DNA of 5,671 nucleotides. It comes from an uncultured Saprospiraceae bacterium (GTDB lineage: Bacteria; Bacteroidota; Bacteroidia; Chitinophagales; Saprospiraceae). Of this stretch, positions 1 to 5,092 are shown in pieces. The first letter of the stretch is position 1. The number at the start of each line of letters is the position of its first letter. The translations under genes were made by a program, and so were the position numbers. Below the pieces are notes generated by a model that saw only the letters and a program-made list of their open reading frames with translations, was not told the DNA's origin and did no database searches. The stretch lies in assembly GCA_937959375.1 (NCBI GenBank), contig CALGLS010000251.1:1-5671 (forward strand), in the 5' to 3' direction.

Positions 1-57
1 TTCTCTTACAACAACCCTTGGCTAAGCATCCAAGATGCAAGAGCAACTAACAATTAG
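1..57 (+). CDS. C-terminal end of a plus-strand protein (partial)
   Basis: Frame 1 is open from the left edge to a TAG at 55-57 and reads FSYNNPWLSIQDARATNN. The other two plus frames stop at 23-25 and 48-50. Support for coding is the protein-like composition and a strong terminator starting 22 bp after the stop, the arrangement expected at the end of a transcription unit. Eighteen residues are too few to assign a family, and I do not recognise one. It could still be chance open frame, so confidence is moderate to low. Confidence 0.4.
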   Translation, partial: FSYNNPWLSIQDARATNN

Positions 58-78
58 TCATTGGTCAAAAATCAGATG

Positions 79-121
79 AAAAAACCTCCTGAATGAATTC
101 TATTTCACAGGAGGTTTTTTT
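79..121. terminator. Bidirectional intrinsic terminator
   Basis: A 13-bp perfect stem pairs AAAAAACCTCCTG (79-91) with CAGGAGGTTTTTT (108-120) around a 16-nt loop. The A-run and T-run flanking the GC-rich core give a U tract on either strand. On the plus strand it would end the transcript of the gene stopping at 57. On the minus strand it would stop transcription arriving from the 122-340 spacer. Confidence 0.85.
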
Positions 122-340
122 CGTTTGATTACTAACGAGAAATAAGACTCGGTTCCTTCTCATTTAAGTTGCCTTACCCACTTTTCGCCTGCTGCATTCG
201 ACAATTCTTACTATTCCTACGTATTTCTCTATACATAAATCTCAATATAGCTATAGTGTCGTAGCTTAATTTCACCTCGTCTTTAGAAGACGATTTAGTT
301 TGAGCTTGAACTTACCTCCAACCTCGTATCCTCCCTAATC
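122..340. other. Gene-free spacer between two terminators
   Basis: No open frame of useful length is visible on either strand. It contains a small perfect hairpin, TCGTCTT/AAGACGA with loop TAG (277-293), a self-complementary TATAGCTATA, and a weaker hairpin AACGAG/CTCGGTT with one bulged base near 132-153. No TAnnTTTG promoter match is seen. It is bounded by terminators at 79-121 and 341-377. It could be plain spacer, a decayed repeat or a structured RNA; the sequence alone does not decide. Confidence 0.5.
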
Positions 341-377
341 AAAAAAATCCCGAACCTTGCTAAAGCAAAATTCGGGA
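341..377 (-). terminator. Intrinsic terminator of the type IX secreted protein gene
   Basis: Read on the minus strand, TCCCGAA (377-371) pairs with TTCGGGA (354-348). An inner TTGC/GCAA helix is closed by a TTTA loop, and the outer stem is followed directly by seven U residues (347-341). It lies about 60 bp past the TAG stop at 440-442 and is well placed to end that transcript. Confidence 0.85.
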
Positions 378-439
378 CTTCCTTTATTTAATAGATATTG
401 TCAGCGAGCCAGATGGCTATTTTTACTGAGCTTGTATTC

Positions 440-2800
440 CTATTTCTTAATTACAACAAACTGCTTAGTAATCAATTTGTAATCATCAATCTGAATAGAC
501 ATGTAGTAAGTTCCTGAATCAAAACGTGTCACGTCAAAGCTAATGTAAGTATCCGAAACACTATCTTGTTCTCTCATCTCTAATGTTTCACCCGTATTAC
601 TGTAGATTCGAATAGAAGCTTGCTTACCAGTAAAGTCCTTCATACTCAGGTGTAAAATACCATCTGTAGGGTTTGGATATACAATTACCTCATTAATATC
701 TACGTCAAAGTTAACTTTCTTAATTTCAGATCTGAAGGCTTCTCCCAAGTTATCAATCATTGTAATACGGTAGTAGTTAGCTCCAATTTCTGGTTCACTG
801 TGCTTACCTTGATAAGTTCTTGCAGCTTCTGACTGTAATGATTCTACTGTTTCAATTACTTCGAAGTTGATCCCGTCAACAGATGTTTCTATTTCATAAA
901 ATTCTACATCTCTATCTTCTTCAATGTGCCAGTTAATATCTGTTTCCATTATACCTTGTTCAACATCAAGATCAAAGGCATCATCATTTACAACCATTCC
1001 TTGTATAGGAGGTATTACCTCAATGGTGTAATCTTCAACTTCACCTTCATCAAAAATCTCATCAGATTCAGCAAACCAACCGTACTTCATTGATACACGC
1101 ATTCGAGTTGTACCAGGAACTGCATCAACAGGAACTCTAAAATAACGCTTTGTATTTTTGTATGTAATTGTTTGTACTTCCAATTCACCTTCATCGTCAA
1201 AGTCACCATCTTGATTCCAGTCAACCCATACTCTAAAGAATTCCCAGTACTTTGTACCGCTAAATCCTGGCTTCAAATGAATTTTGTATACTGAATTTGC
1301 TGAAAGTACTGTGCTCATGTCAGTGTAATCACCATATCCAATATCGTCTCCAGAGTTATTATCTATCGACTCTAGTTTTACTTTCTTAATCCATTCGTAT
1401 TCTGTACTCAATCCATATGATTCAGTATAGGTGATTTTTTCATCACATTCTATACCTTCATCGATTTGATTATCACAGTTATTGTCAATACCATCGCAAA
1501 GCTCAGGAGCATTTGGATAAACGGTGTTATCGTTATCATCACAGTCGCCTTCACAAATTGAGTAACCATCTGCATCGTTATCTAATTCTTCTACCGGAGT
1601 GTCACCGTCACCATCATTGTCAAGACCATCACATATTTCAGGAGCACCAGGATAAGAATGCTTATCTAAGTCATCAAAATCACCCATACATACAGAGTAA
1701 CCATCACCGTCATTGTCAATTTCATCTGCAGGTATGATGCCGTCACCGTCATTGTCAATACCATCGCAAACTTCAGGCGCACCAGGATATGAGTTGATAT
1801 CTGTATCATCAAAGTCACCTTCACATGCCGTGATACCATCACCATCATTATCAAATTCTTCTATTGGAATGATACCATCGCAATTATTATCAATACCATC
1901 ACAAAGTTCAGGTGCACCAGGATAACAAGTTGCAAGTGTATCATTACAATCTACTGTGCTATCGAAACCGTCACCGTCCATATCAACCAAACAAGCAACA
2001 ACACTATCAGGAGCGCTACAACTAGATAAATTATTACTTAAATCAATAGTACCCTGTACCATCCCATCTGTATTGATCAGTTCATAAATTCCACAACATT
2101 CATTCAATAATGGATTGTCTTTAACCGTAAGTCCTAAACCTACAGAACCAATATTAGTCAGACCATTAATGTCTGATAATTCAGGATTGTTACTAATTAC
2201 AAGATCTTGACCAACCAAAGTCACGTTACTCAATCCGTCTACATTTGGTAGTATAGCGTTTTGAGAAATATTTAAACTGTTACCAACAAACTGTAGATTA
2301 TTTAATCCATTAACGTTGGTTAGTAAAGAGTTGACGGTTACACTCATTGCTCCGTAAACATCTTGAAGATTTGATAAACCATCAATGTTTGTCAGACTTT
2401 GATTCAATGCAATTGTCAAATTTCCTCCAACTGAAGTAAGATTTGAAAGAGCATCAACATTTGTTAGTGTTGGATTGAAACCAACAATCAAATTCCCTCC
2501 GACTGTAGTGACATTGTCCAGTCCATCTATATTGATTAAACTTGGGTTGACAGTTACCTGTAATTGACCCGTTACTTCCTCAAGTCCGGATAATCCATTT
2601 AGATTAACAATAGCAGGAGTACCGCTTGTCTGAATCATAAGGCTACCAACAATTGAACAACCATAAGTGGTTTGAAAATTATCAACATCCGTTTGATTAG
2701 TAAGTACGATGTTGTCTGTACATAATTGTGCAGAAATGGTATCTGTGAAAATTGAAAGATAAGCTAGTAAGCAAAAAACAAAAGTAAATTTTAATCTCAT
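440..2800 (-). CDS. Secreted modular protein: LRR-like repeats, MopE metal-binding repeats, GEVED domain, type IX sorting domain
   Basis: A 786-residue exported protein, probably secreted or surface-anchored. In order: signal peptide 1-24 (basic MRLK, hydrophobic core, likely cleavage ISA|Q); seven 24-residue leucine-rich-like repeats at 66-233 with core (N/D)(I/V)(D/N)xL; four MopE-type putative metal-binding repeats at 272-450, rich in DNDGDG, DCDD, YPGAPE and CDGIDN; a GEVED domain at about 456-595 with the name motif at 586-590; a fibronectin-like module at about 602-699 (W624, FYEIETSVDGINFE, NYYRIT); and a type IX secretion C-terminal sorting domain at about 706-785 (VIVYPNPTDG, then GTYYMSI). 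The frame stays open upstream to an ATG at 2953, but starting at 2800 puts the signal peptide at the N terminus, so 2800 is chosen. No Shine-Dalgarno sequence is present, as is usual in this phylum. No catalytic domain is visible. Ion binding is expected from the family; adhesion or matrix function is inference. Confidence 0.93.
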   Translation of the reverse strand: MRLKFTFVFCLLAYLSIFTDTISAQLCTDNIVLTNQTDVDNFQTTYGCSIVGSLMIQTSGTPAIVNLNGLSGLEEVTGQLQVTVNPSLINIDGLDNVTTVGGNLIVGFNPTLTNVDALSNLTSVGGNLTIALNQSLTNIDGLSNLQDVYGAMSVTVNSLLTNVNGLNNLQFVGNSLNISQNAILPNVDGLSNVTLVGQDLVISNNPELSDINGLTNIGSVGLGLTVKDNPLLNECCGIYELINTDGMVQGTIDLSNNLSSCSAPDSVVACLVDMDGDGFDSTVDCNDTLATCYPGAPELCDGIDNNCDGIIPIEEFDNDGDGITACEGDFDDTDINSYPGAPEVCDGIDNDGDGIIPADEIDNDGDGYSVCMGDFDDLDKHSYPGAPEICDGLDNDGDGDTPVEELDNDADGYSICEGDCDDNDNTVYPNAPELCDGIDNNCDNQIDEGIECDEKITYTESYGLSTEYEWIKKVKLESIDNNSGDDIGYGDYTDMSTVLSANSVYKIHLKPGFSGTKYWEFFRVWVDWNQDGDFDDEGELEVQTITYKNTKRYFRVPVDAVPGTTRMRVSMKYGWFAESDEIFDEGEVEDYTIEVIPPIQGMVVNDDAFDLDVEQGIMETDINWHIEEDRDVEFYEIETSVDGINFEVIETVESLQSEAARTYQGKHSEPEIGANYYRITMIDNLGEAFRSEIKKVNFDVDINEVIVYPNPTDGILHLSMKDFTGKQASIRIYSNTGETLEMREQDSVSDTYISFDVTRFDSGTYYMSIQIDDYKLITKQFVVIKK
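1451..1987 (-). repeat. Four tandem MopE-type repeats (about 135 bp each) within the CDS
   Basis: Residues 272-450 of the minus-strand protein form four units starting at V272, F316, I361 and L406. The period is 45 residues (135 bp), except the first unit, which is 44. Each follows DxDGDG, an Asp cluster, YPxAPE, CDGxDN. The DNA is also visibly repetitive, with recurring blocks such as CCGTCATTGTCAATACCATC. Units 1 and 4 have cysteine in DC(N/D)D and NNCD; units 2 and 3 have F and G there. Tandem DNA identity makes copy-number change by recombination or slippage plausible. Confidence 0.9.
2102..2605 (-). repeat. Seven tandem 72-bp (24-residue) leucine-rich-like repeats within the CDS
   Basis: Residues 66-233 divide into exact 24-residue units beginning at N66, N90, N114, N138, N162, N186 and D210. 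A typical unit has NIDGLxN, then V near position 10, a GGNL-like turn, a short beta-strand and NPxLT. No indels occur between units. The pattern fits a solenoid resembling receptor L-domain or bacterial leucine-rich repeats, usually a ligand-binding surface. The DNA copies have diverged more than the protein pattern. Confidence 0.85.
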
Positions 2801-3536
2801 GTAGCGTGGTTTTGGCGAATTTTGTAAACCTGAATGTGTGTGAATGCTTTGGAGGAGATTATTACTATTTAGCTTGGGATGGAGGAAATAACTTTGGGAG
2901 ATTTGAATTGGAGAATTGGGAAGTTGGTTTTTCTCCGGAGGAATTACCTGCAAAGTAGGAGTAATGATGATTCACTGTTTTGTAGAAAAATACCTTTTGT
3001 GACAGAAATGAGTTGACATTTGGATAAAAAAAACCTTTGTTTATTGATGATTTGTGTCGAATGTGTGATCAATTTCTGGGTAAAAAAAACAAGTAAACTA
3101 GGCAATATTTTTTTGAAAAAAAATGCTTGACTCCTTTCTGTTGATTACTTAGGGACCCCAAAGAATACAGATGTAGCCTTGTTTTTTGATCTTTTGTGAG
3201 TTTTTGTTTTGGATAAAATGTAAATGCTGTAACATGTTTTATCCCTAGCTAACAGATAGTGTTGGTCATGAATTTGTTTTTGTAATTAGTCATGGTTTTA
3301 AAAAAAAATAAAAAATTTTGCTTCCTGTGCTCCAAATACTCTACCGTGAATCTGGTATTTATTGAAGGTATTGTACCCTATAGTTGCTTTCGTTTTCTGA
3401 TCTATATATATTGTGAGCCTTACCCTATTTGAAATTCTATTTCCCAACTCCCGATTTACCCTCAACACGAGAACAACCAAAACTTACAAACCTTGTATTA
3501 CTGTATCCCCAATGGTAATACTAAAAATCTGTTGGC
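2801..3536. other. 736-bp AT-rich spacer between divergent genes
   Basis: This region must contain the start signals of the minus-strand gene (start at 2800) and of the plus-strand FISUMP gene (start at 3537). I find no well-spaced TTG plus TAnnTTTG pair for either. TAACTTTG at 2889-2896 matches the -7 motif on the plus strand but lacks a suitable upstream TTG. The stretch holds long A/T runs (T7GA8 at about 3108-3123, A9 near 3300) and degenerate repeats of TTTGGATAAAA type at 3019, 3075 and 3208. Short open frames here look like chance frames. No RNA gene is recognised. Confidence 0.6.
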
Positions 3537-4148
3537 ATGACTAAAATGTTATTTACATTTTTTATGATTCTTTTATTGGGAACTGAAGGAGGAGAACGAG
3601 GAGTACTTACTGATTCCCGTGATGGGAAAACTTATAAAACATTGAAAGTTGGTGATTACAACTTGATGTTAGAAAATCTTAATTACGCTGCTGATGGAAG
3701 TAGTTGTTTTCGAGATAGTGATGAATTTTGTAAAATCTATGGTCGAGCTTACGATTATGAAACAGCTATTGGTGATGAAGAAGAAGATTGGGATGGGGTA
3801 GAAGGTGTTTGTCCTGAAGGTTGGCGTATTCCATCTGCTGAAGAATGGATTTATTTAATTCAAAATAGCGGAGGTCGTTTACAACATAAAAAAGGATCAA
3901 AGGCTAGTGCAATAGTCGCAAAGAATATTTTCAATTTAAAACTAGCAGGAAATAGATCTCATGCAAATGATCAATATTTTTTAATTGGAAAAAAAGGCTA
4001 CTATATGACTTCTTCCGTGGAGGAAGGACGTTGGGTAGTCATTGATTTTTCAAGAAAAGGAAAAGGTTTTGAAATGACTATGAATAGTGATGCGCTCAAA
4101 GAAAGGGGCATCAGTTGTCGTTGCATTCAAAACAGCGATCAGTATTAA
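3537..4148 (+). CDS. Exported FISUMP-domain protein
   Basis: The 203-residue product matches the FISUMP family (Fibrobacter succinogenes major paralogous domain). Visible signatures are DSRDGKTYKTLKVGD (26-40), LMLENLNY (43-50), paired cysteines C57 and C65 before YGRAYDYETA (68-77), CPEGWRIPSAEEW (92-104), GYYMTSS (154-160) and the closing ISCRCIQ (192-198). The length is ordinary for a single-domain member. The N terminus (MTKMLFTFFMILLL) is a short hydrophobic export signal, but no cysteine follows it, so this is not a typical lipoprotein as many relatives are. ATG 3537 is the first start in frame; Met4 at 3546 is a possible alternative, and neither has a clear ribosome binding site. The family has no established biochemical role; a surface or periplasmic location is inferred. 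It is monocistronic, with a terminator 22 bp downstream. Confidence 0.9.
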   Translation: MTKMLFTFFMILLLGTEGGERGVLTDSRDGKTYKTLKVGDYNLMLENLNYAADGSSCFRDSDEFCKIYGRAYDYETAIGDEEEDWDGVEGVCPEGWRIPSAEEWIYLIQNSGGRLQHKKGSKASAIVAKNIFNLKLAGNRSHANDQYFLIGKKGYYMTSSVEEGRWVVIDFSRKGKGFEMTMNSDALKERGISCRCIQNSDQY

Positions 4149-4169
4149 CTTCCATTTATTCGCTTTCAC

Positions 4170-4207
4170 AAAAGCCTTTAGAAATGCCCATTTCTAAAGG
4201 CTTTTTT
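4170..4207 (+). terminator. Intrinsic terminator of the FISUMP gene
   Basis: A 16-bp perfect stem pairs AAAAGCCTTTAGAAAT (4170-4185) with ATTTCTAAAGGCTTTT (4190-4205) around loop GCCC, ending in six T residues. It follows the TAA at 4146-4148 directly. The A-run on the left side means it may also work on the minus strand. Confidence 0.92.
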
Positions 4208-4477
4208 CGTTTTATCAACTTATTCCATGTCACAAATTGAAAGCAAGTGCTGTCTTTAATCAAGACTTATTAGCAATTTTTGTAATTGAAAACAGACAGA
4301 TATTACAACTGCTCCTTTTCAATACAGATCAAAGTAAATCCTAAACAAGCCCTATCTTTTTTGAATAGGGTAGAAAACAAACTTAAAAGGTATTGCCATT
4401 GTAACCGAACATTGGTACTGCCACTTATCATTGCGGTCATGCCCGCACAGTTATTATTCGTTTTTTTCATGAGAGTT
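4208..4477. other. Intergenic stretch with hairpins, no convincing gene
   Basis: Visible structures are CCCTAT/ATAGGG (4350-4370), TGCGG/CCGCA with a 6-nt loop (4432-4447) and a near-duplicate GGTATTGCCA/GGTACTGCCA about 24 bp apart (near 4389 and 4413). A plus frame of 88 codons (4286-4552, TTG start) runs through the terminator at 4478-4510 and is probably chance. A minus frame of 55 codons (4470 to 4303, ATG, starting MKKTNNN) is open but has no recognised family or start signal. The content may be a decayed or dispersed intergenic repeat. Confidence 0.4.
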
Positions 4478-4510
4478 AGTCCTCATCGTACATACGGTGA
4501 GGACTTTTTT
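4478..4510 (+). terminator. Plus-strand intrinsic terminator with no obvious gene upstream
   Basis: AGTCCTCA (4478-4485) pairs with TGAGGACT (4498-4505). Inside, a T·G wobble and CGTA/TACG extend the helix to 13 pairs, and five T residues follow. On the minus strand no U tract follows, so it acts on plus-strand transcripts. The nearest upstream gene already has its own terminator at 4170-4207, so this is either a backup or the end of an unrecognised transcript. Confidence 0.8.
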
Positions 4511-4567
4511 CTATTTAAACTAGATGTCTGGAAGAATGTGCAAGGTTTGTAGGAGGGAGCTTGCTAC

Positions 4568-4611
4568 AAAAACGAAAAGGCCTTGAAGCAGGAGAAATTT
4601 ACTTCAAGGCC
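4568..4611 (-). terminator. Intrinsic terminator on the minus strand
   Basis: GGCCTTGAAG (4611-4602, minus strand) pairs perfectly with CTTCAAGGCC (4588-4579) around a 13-nt loop. A G·U and two A-U pairs extend the stem, and TTTTCGTTTTT follows (4578-4568). On the plus strand the 3' side is CTTAAGG with no U tract, so the direction is clear. It ends the candidate small RNA. Confidence 0.75.
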
Positions 4612-4657
4612 CTTAAGGATCTTTACGGGTGTGTAAGGATCTTATAGAAGGATGTGA
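4568..4657 (-). ncRNA. Candidate small RNA, about 90 nt
   Basis: A complete small transcription unit can be drawn on the minus strand. A promoter match (TTG at 4693-4691, 20-nt spacer, TAATTTTG at 4670-4663) predicts a start near 4657. An intrinsic terminator (hairpin 4611-4579, then TTTTCGTTTTT) predicts an end near 4568. There is no ATG in between, so a protein is unlikely. The body contains AAGATCCTTA twice, 20 nt apart, and the terminator loop carries TTTCTCCTG, which could pair with GGAG-type sequences. No known RNA family is recognised. Both ends are predictions and expression is not shown. Confidence 0.4.
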
Positions 4658-4662
4658 TAGGA

Positions 4663-4693
4663 CAAAATTATCGCTATCTGAAAAATTTCTCAA
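4663..4693 (-). promoter_or_regulatory. Bacteroidota-type promoter for the candidate small RNA
   Basis: On the minus strand TTG (4693-4691) is followed by 20 nt and then TAATTTTG (4670-4663), an exact match to the phylum's -7 consensus TAnnTTTG with the expected -33 spacing. It is the best-spaced promoter match seen in the window. The -33 element overlaps the left arm of the plus-strand terminator at 4692-4716. Confidence 0.5.
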
Positions 4694-4716
4694 TACCAAG
4701 AAGTTGGTATTTTTTT
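4692..4716 (+). terminator. Plus-strand intrinsic terminator
   Basis: AATACCAA (4692-4699) pairs with TTGGTATT (4704-4711) around the tetraloop GAAG, followed by a T run and further T-rich sequence. No plus-strand gene ends nearby, so its transcript is unidentified. It may shield the tRNA and integrase region from read-through. Confidence 0.75.
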
Positions 4717-4917
4717 ATTTAATTTTTTACATATAACATAAAAATTTATTCATGAGGATTTTTCAACATATTAAGCTTAAAGTGATAAATAATTAACTCC
4801 GGTTTCACGTCACATATTTGTGTGAGGTATATGTCTATAAACAGGAGTGATTTTGGAAAAACACCCAGTTGGCTTGAATTATTTTCCTTAATTTGCTGTT
4901 GTCATTATTGAAAGAAA
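4717..4917. other. AT-rich leader region upstream of tRNA-Ala
   Basis: No protein gene is visible; the longest start-to-stop frame noted is 14 codons from ATG 4752. The region holds a possible branched RNA fold at 4796-4848: ACTCC and GTTT pair with AAAC and GGAGT across one mismatch, enclosing a TCACA/TGTGA hairpin. A weak promoter match for the tRNA lies at 4869-4895. Otherwise it is AT-rich spacer. Confidence 0.45.
4869..4895 (+). promoter_or_regulatory. Possible promoter of tRNA-Ala
   Basis: TTGG at 4869-4872 is followed by TTAATTTG at 4888-4895, one mismatch from TAnnTTTG. The 15-16 nt spacer is shorter than the usual 17 or more. It would start transcription near 4902, about 16 nt before the mature tRNA. 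Placement is good but the match is imperfect. Confidence 0.3.
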
Positions 4918-4991
4918 GGGGGATTAGCTCAGTTGGCTAGAGCGCTACGCTGGCAGCGTAGAGGTCATCGGTTCGAATCCGATATTCTCCA
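4918..4991 (+). tRNA. tRNA-Ala (anticodon GGC)
   Basis: A complete 74-nt cloverleaf folds without mismatches. The acceptor stem GGGGGAT pairs with ATTCTCC and has the G3·U70 wobble that identifies alanine tRNAs. The D arm is GCTC/GAGC with a 9-nt loop containing GG. The anticodon stem is CTACG/CGTAG with loop CTGGCAG and anticodon GGC at 4952-4954, reading GCC and GCU. The variable loop is AGGTC, the T arm ATCGG/CCGAT with TTCGAAT. The discriminator base is A4991; CCA is not encoded and must be added enzymatically. Its 3' end is the likely integration site of the neighbouring recombinase element. Confidence 0.97.
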
Positions 4992-4992
4992 C
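4966..4992 (+). other. Likely element attachment site at the tRNA 3' end
   Basis: Tyrosine recombinase elements often insert in the T arm or 3' end of a tRNA gene and restore it, leaving the integrase next to it. Here an integrase reading away from an intact tRNA begins 101 bp past its end, which fits. The other attachment copy is not in the window, so the exact core cannot be set; the bounds are approximate. Confidence 0.35.
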
Positions 4993-5003
4993 TTTATTTA
5001 CAC

Positions 5004-5040
5004 AAGTGCCTGTTATTCAGGTGTTTGTTTTTGTTTTTTT
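5004..5040 (+). terminator. Intrinsic terminator after tRNA-Ala
   Basis: AAGTGCCTG (5004-5012) pairs with CAGGTGTTT (5018-5026), including three G·U pairs, around loop TTATT. A T-rich tract with few interruptions follows to 5040. An alternative longer-range stem joins AAGTGCCT (5004-5011) to AGGCACTT (5041-5048) and also leads into T residues. Either fold would separate tRNA transcription from the integrase gene. Confidence 0.65.
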
Positions 5041-5054
5041 AGGCACTTTTGTCA

Positions 5055-5075
5055 ATGCGACAAAATATGCGACAA
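5055..5075 (+). repeat. Direct repeat ATGCGACAA x2 upstream of the integrase
   Basis: The 9-mer ATGCGACAA occurs at 5055-5063 and 5067-5075, a 12-bp period, so the copies lie on nearly the same face of the DNA. They sit just upstream of the integrase -7 element, where its -33 region would be. They could be binding sites for a repressor, excisionase or the recombinase itself; the role is inferred from position. Confidence 0.55.
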
Positions 5076-5080
5076 GTCTG

Positions 5081-5088
5081 TATCTTTG
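5081..5088 (+). promoter_or_regulatory. Integrase promoter -7 element
   Basis: TATCTTTG is an exact match to the Bacteroidota -7 consensus TAnnTTTG. No good TTTG is found 17-23 nt upstream; that place is taken by the ATGCGACAA repeats, which suggests activator dependence or a weak basal promoter. With this promoter the first ATG (5093) would be almost leaderless, and the ATG at 5111 would have a short leader. Confidence 0.5.
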
Positions 5089-5092
5089 CCCT

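Noticed and set aside
1513..1925. Open frames of 62-74 codons on both strands over the metal-binding repeats
   Set aside because: They are other-frame shadows of the 135-bp repeats; their repetitive composition only mirrors the main gene.
1451..2605. Regular 72-bp and 135-bp periodicities as a possible CRISPR array
   Set aside because: The repeats are in-frame protein repeats without unique spacers and lie within one long coding sequence.
2801..2953. 51-residue N-terminal extension of the large minus-strand protein (ATG at 2953)
   Set aside because: It would bury the clear signal peptide inside the protein. The extension is rich in N, S, P and Q, and the internal ATG at 2800 starts exactly at the signal peptide.
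3013..3035. TTGACA at 3013-3018 as a sigma70-type -35 element
   Set aside because: Bacteroidota primary promoters do not use this consensus, no matching -10 or correctly spaced TAnnTTTG follows, and no gene starts nearby.
3298..3480. 60-codon minus-strand open frame
   Set aside because: It ends in a poly-A/T run (KFFIFF), has no recognisable domain or start signal, and lies in AT-rich spacer.
4286..4552. 88-codon plus-strand open frame with TTG start
   Set aside because: It reads through the strong terminator at 4478-4510 and has no recognised family and no start signal.
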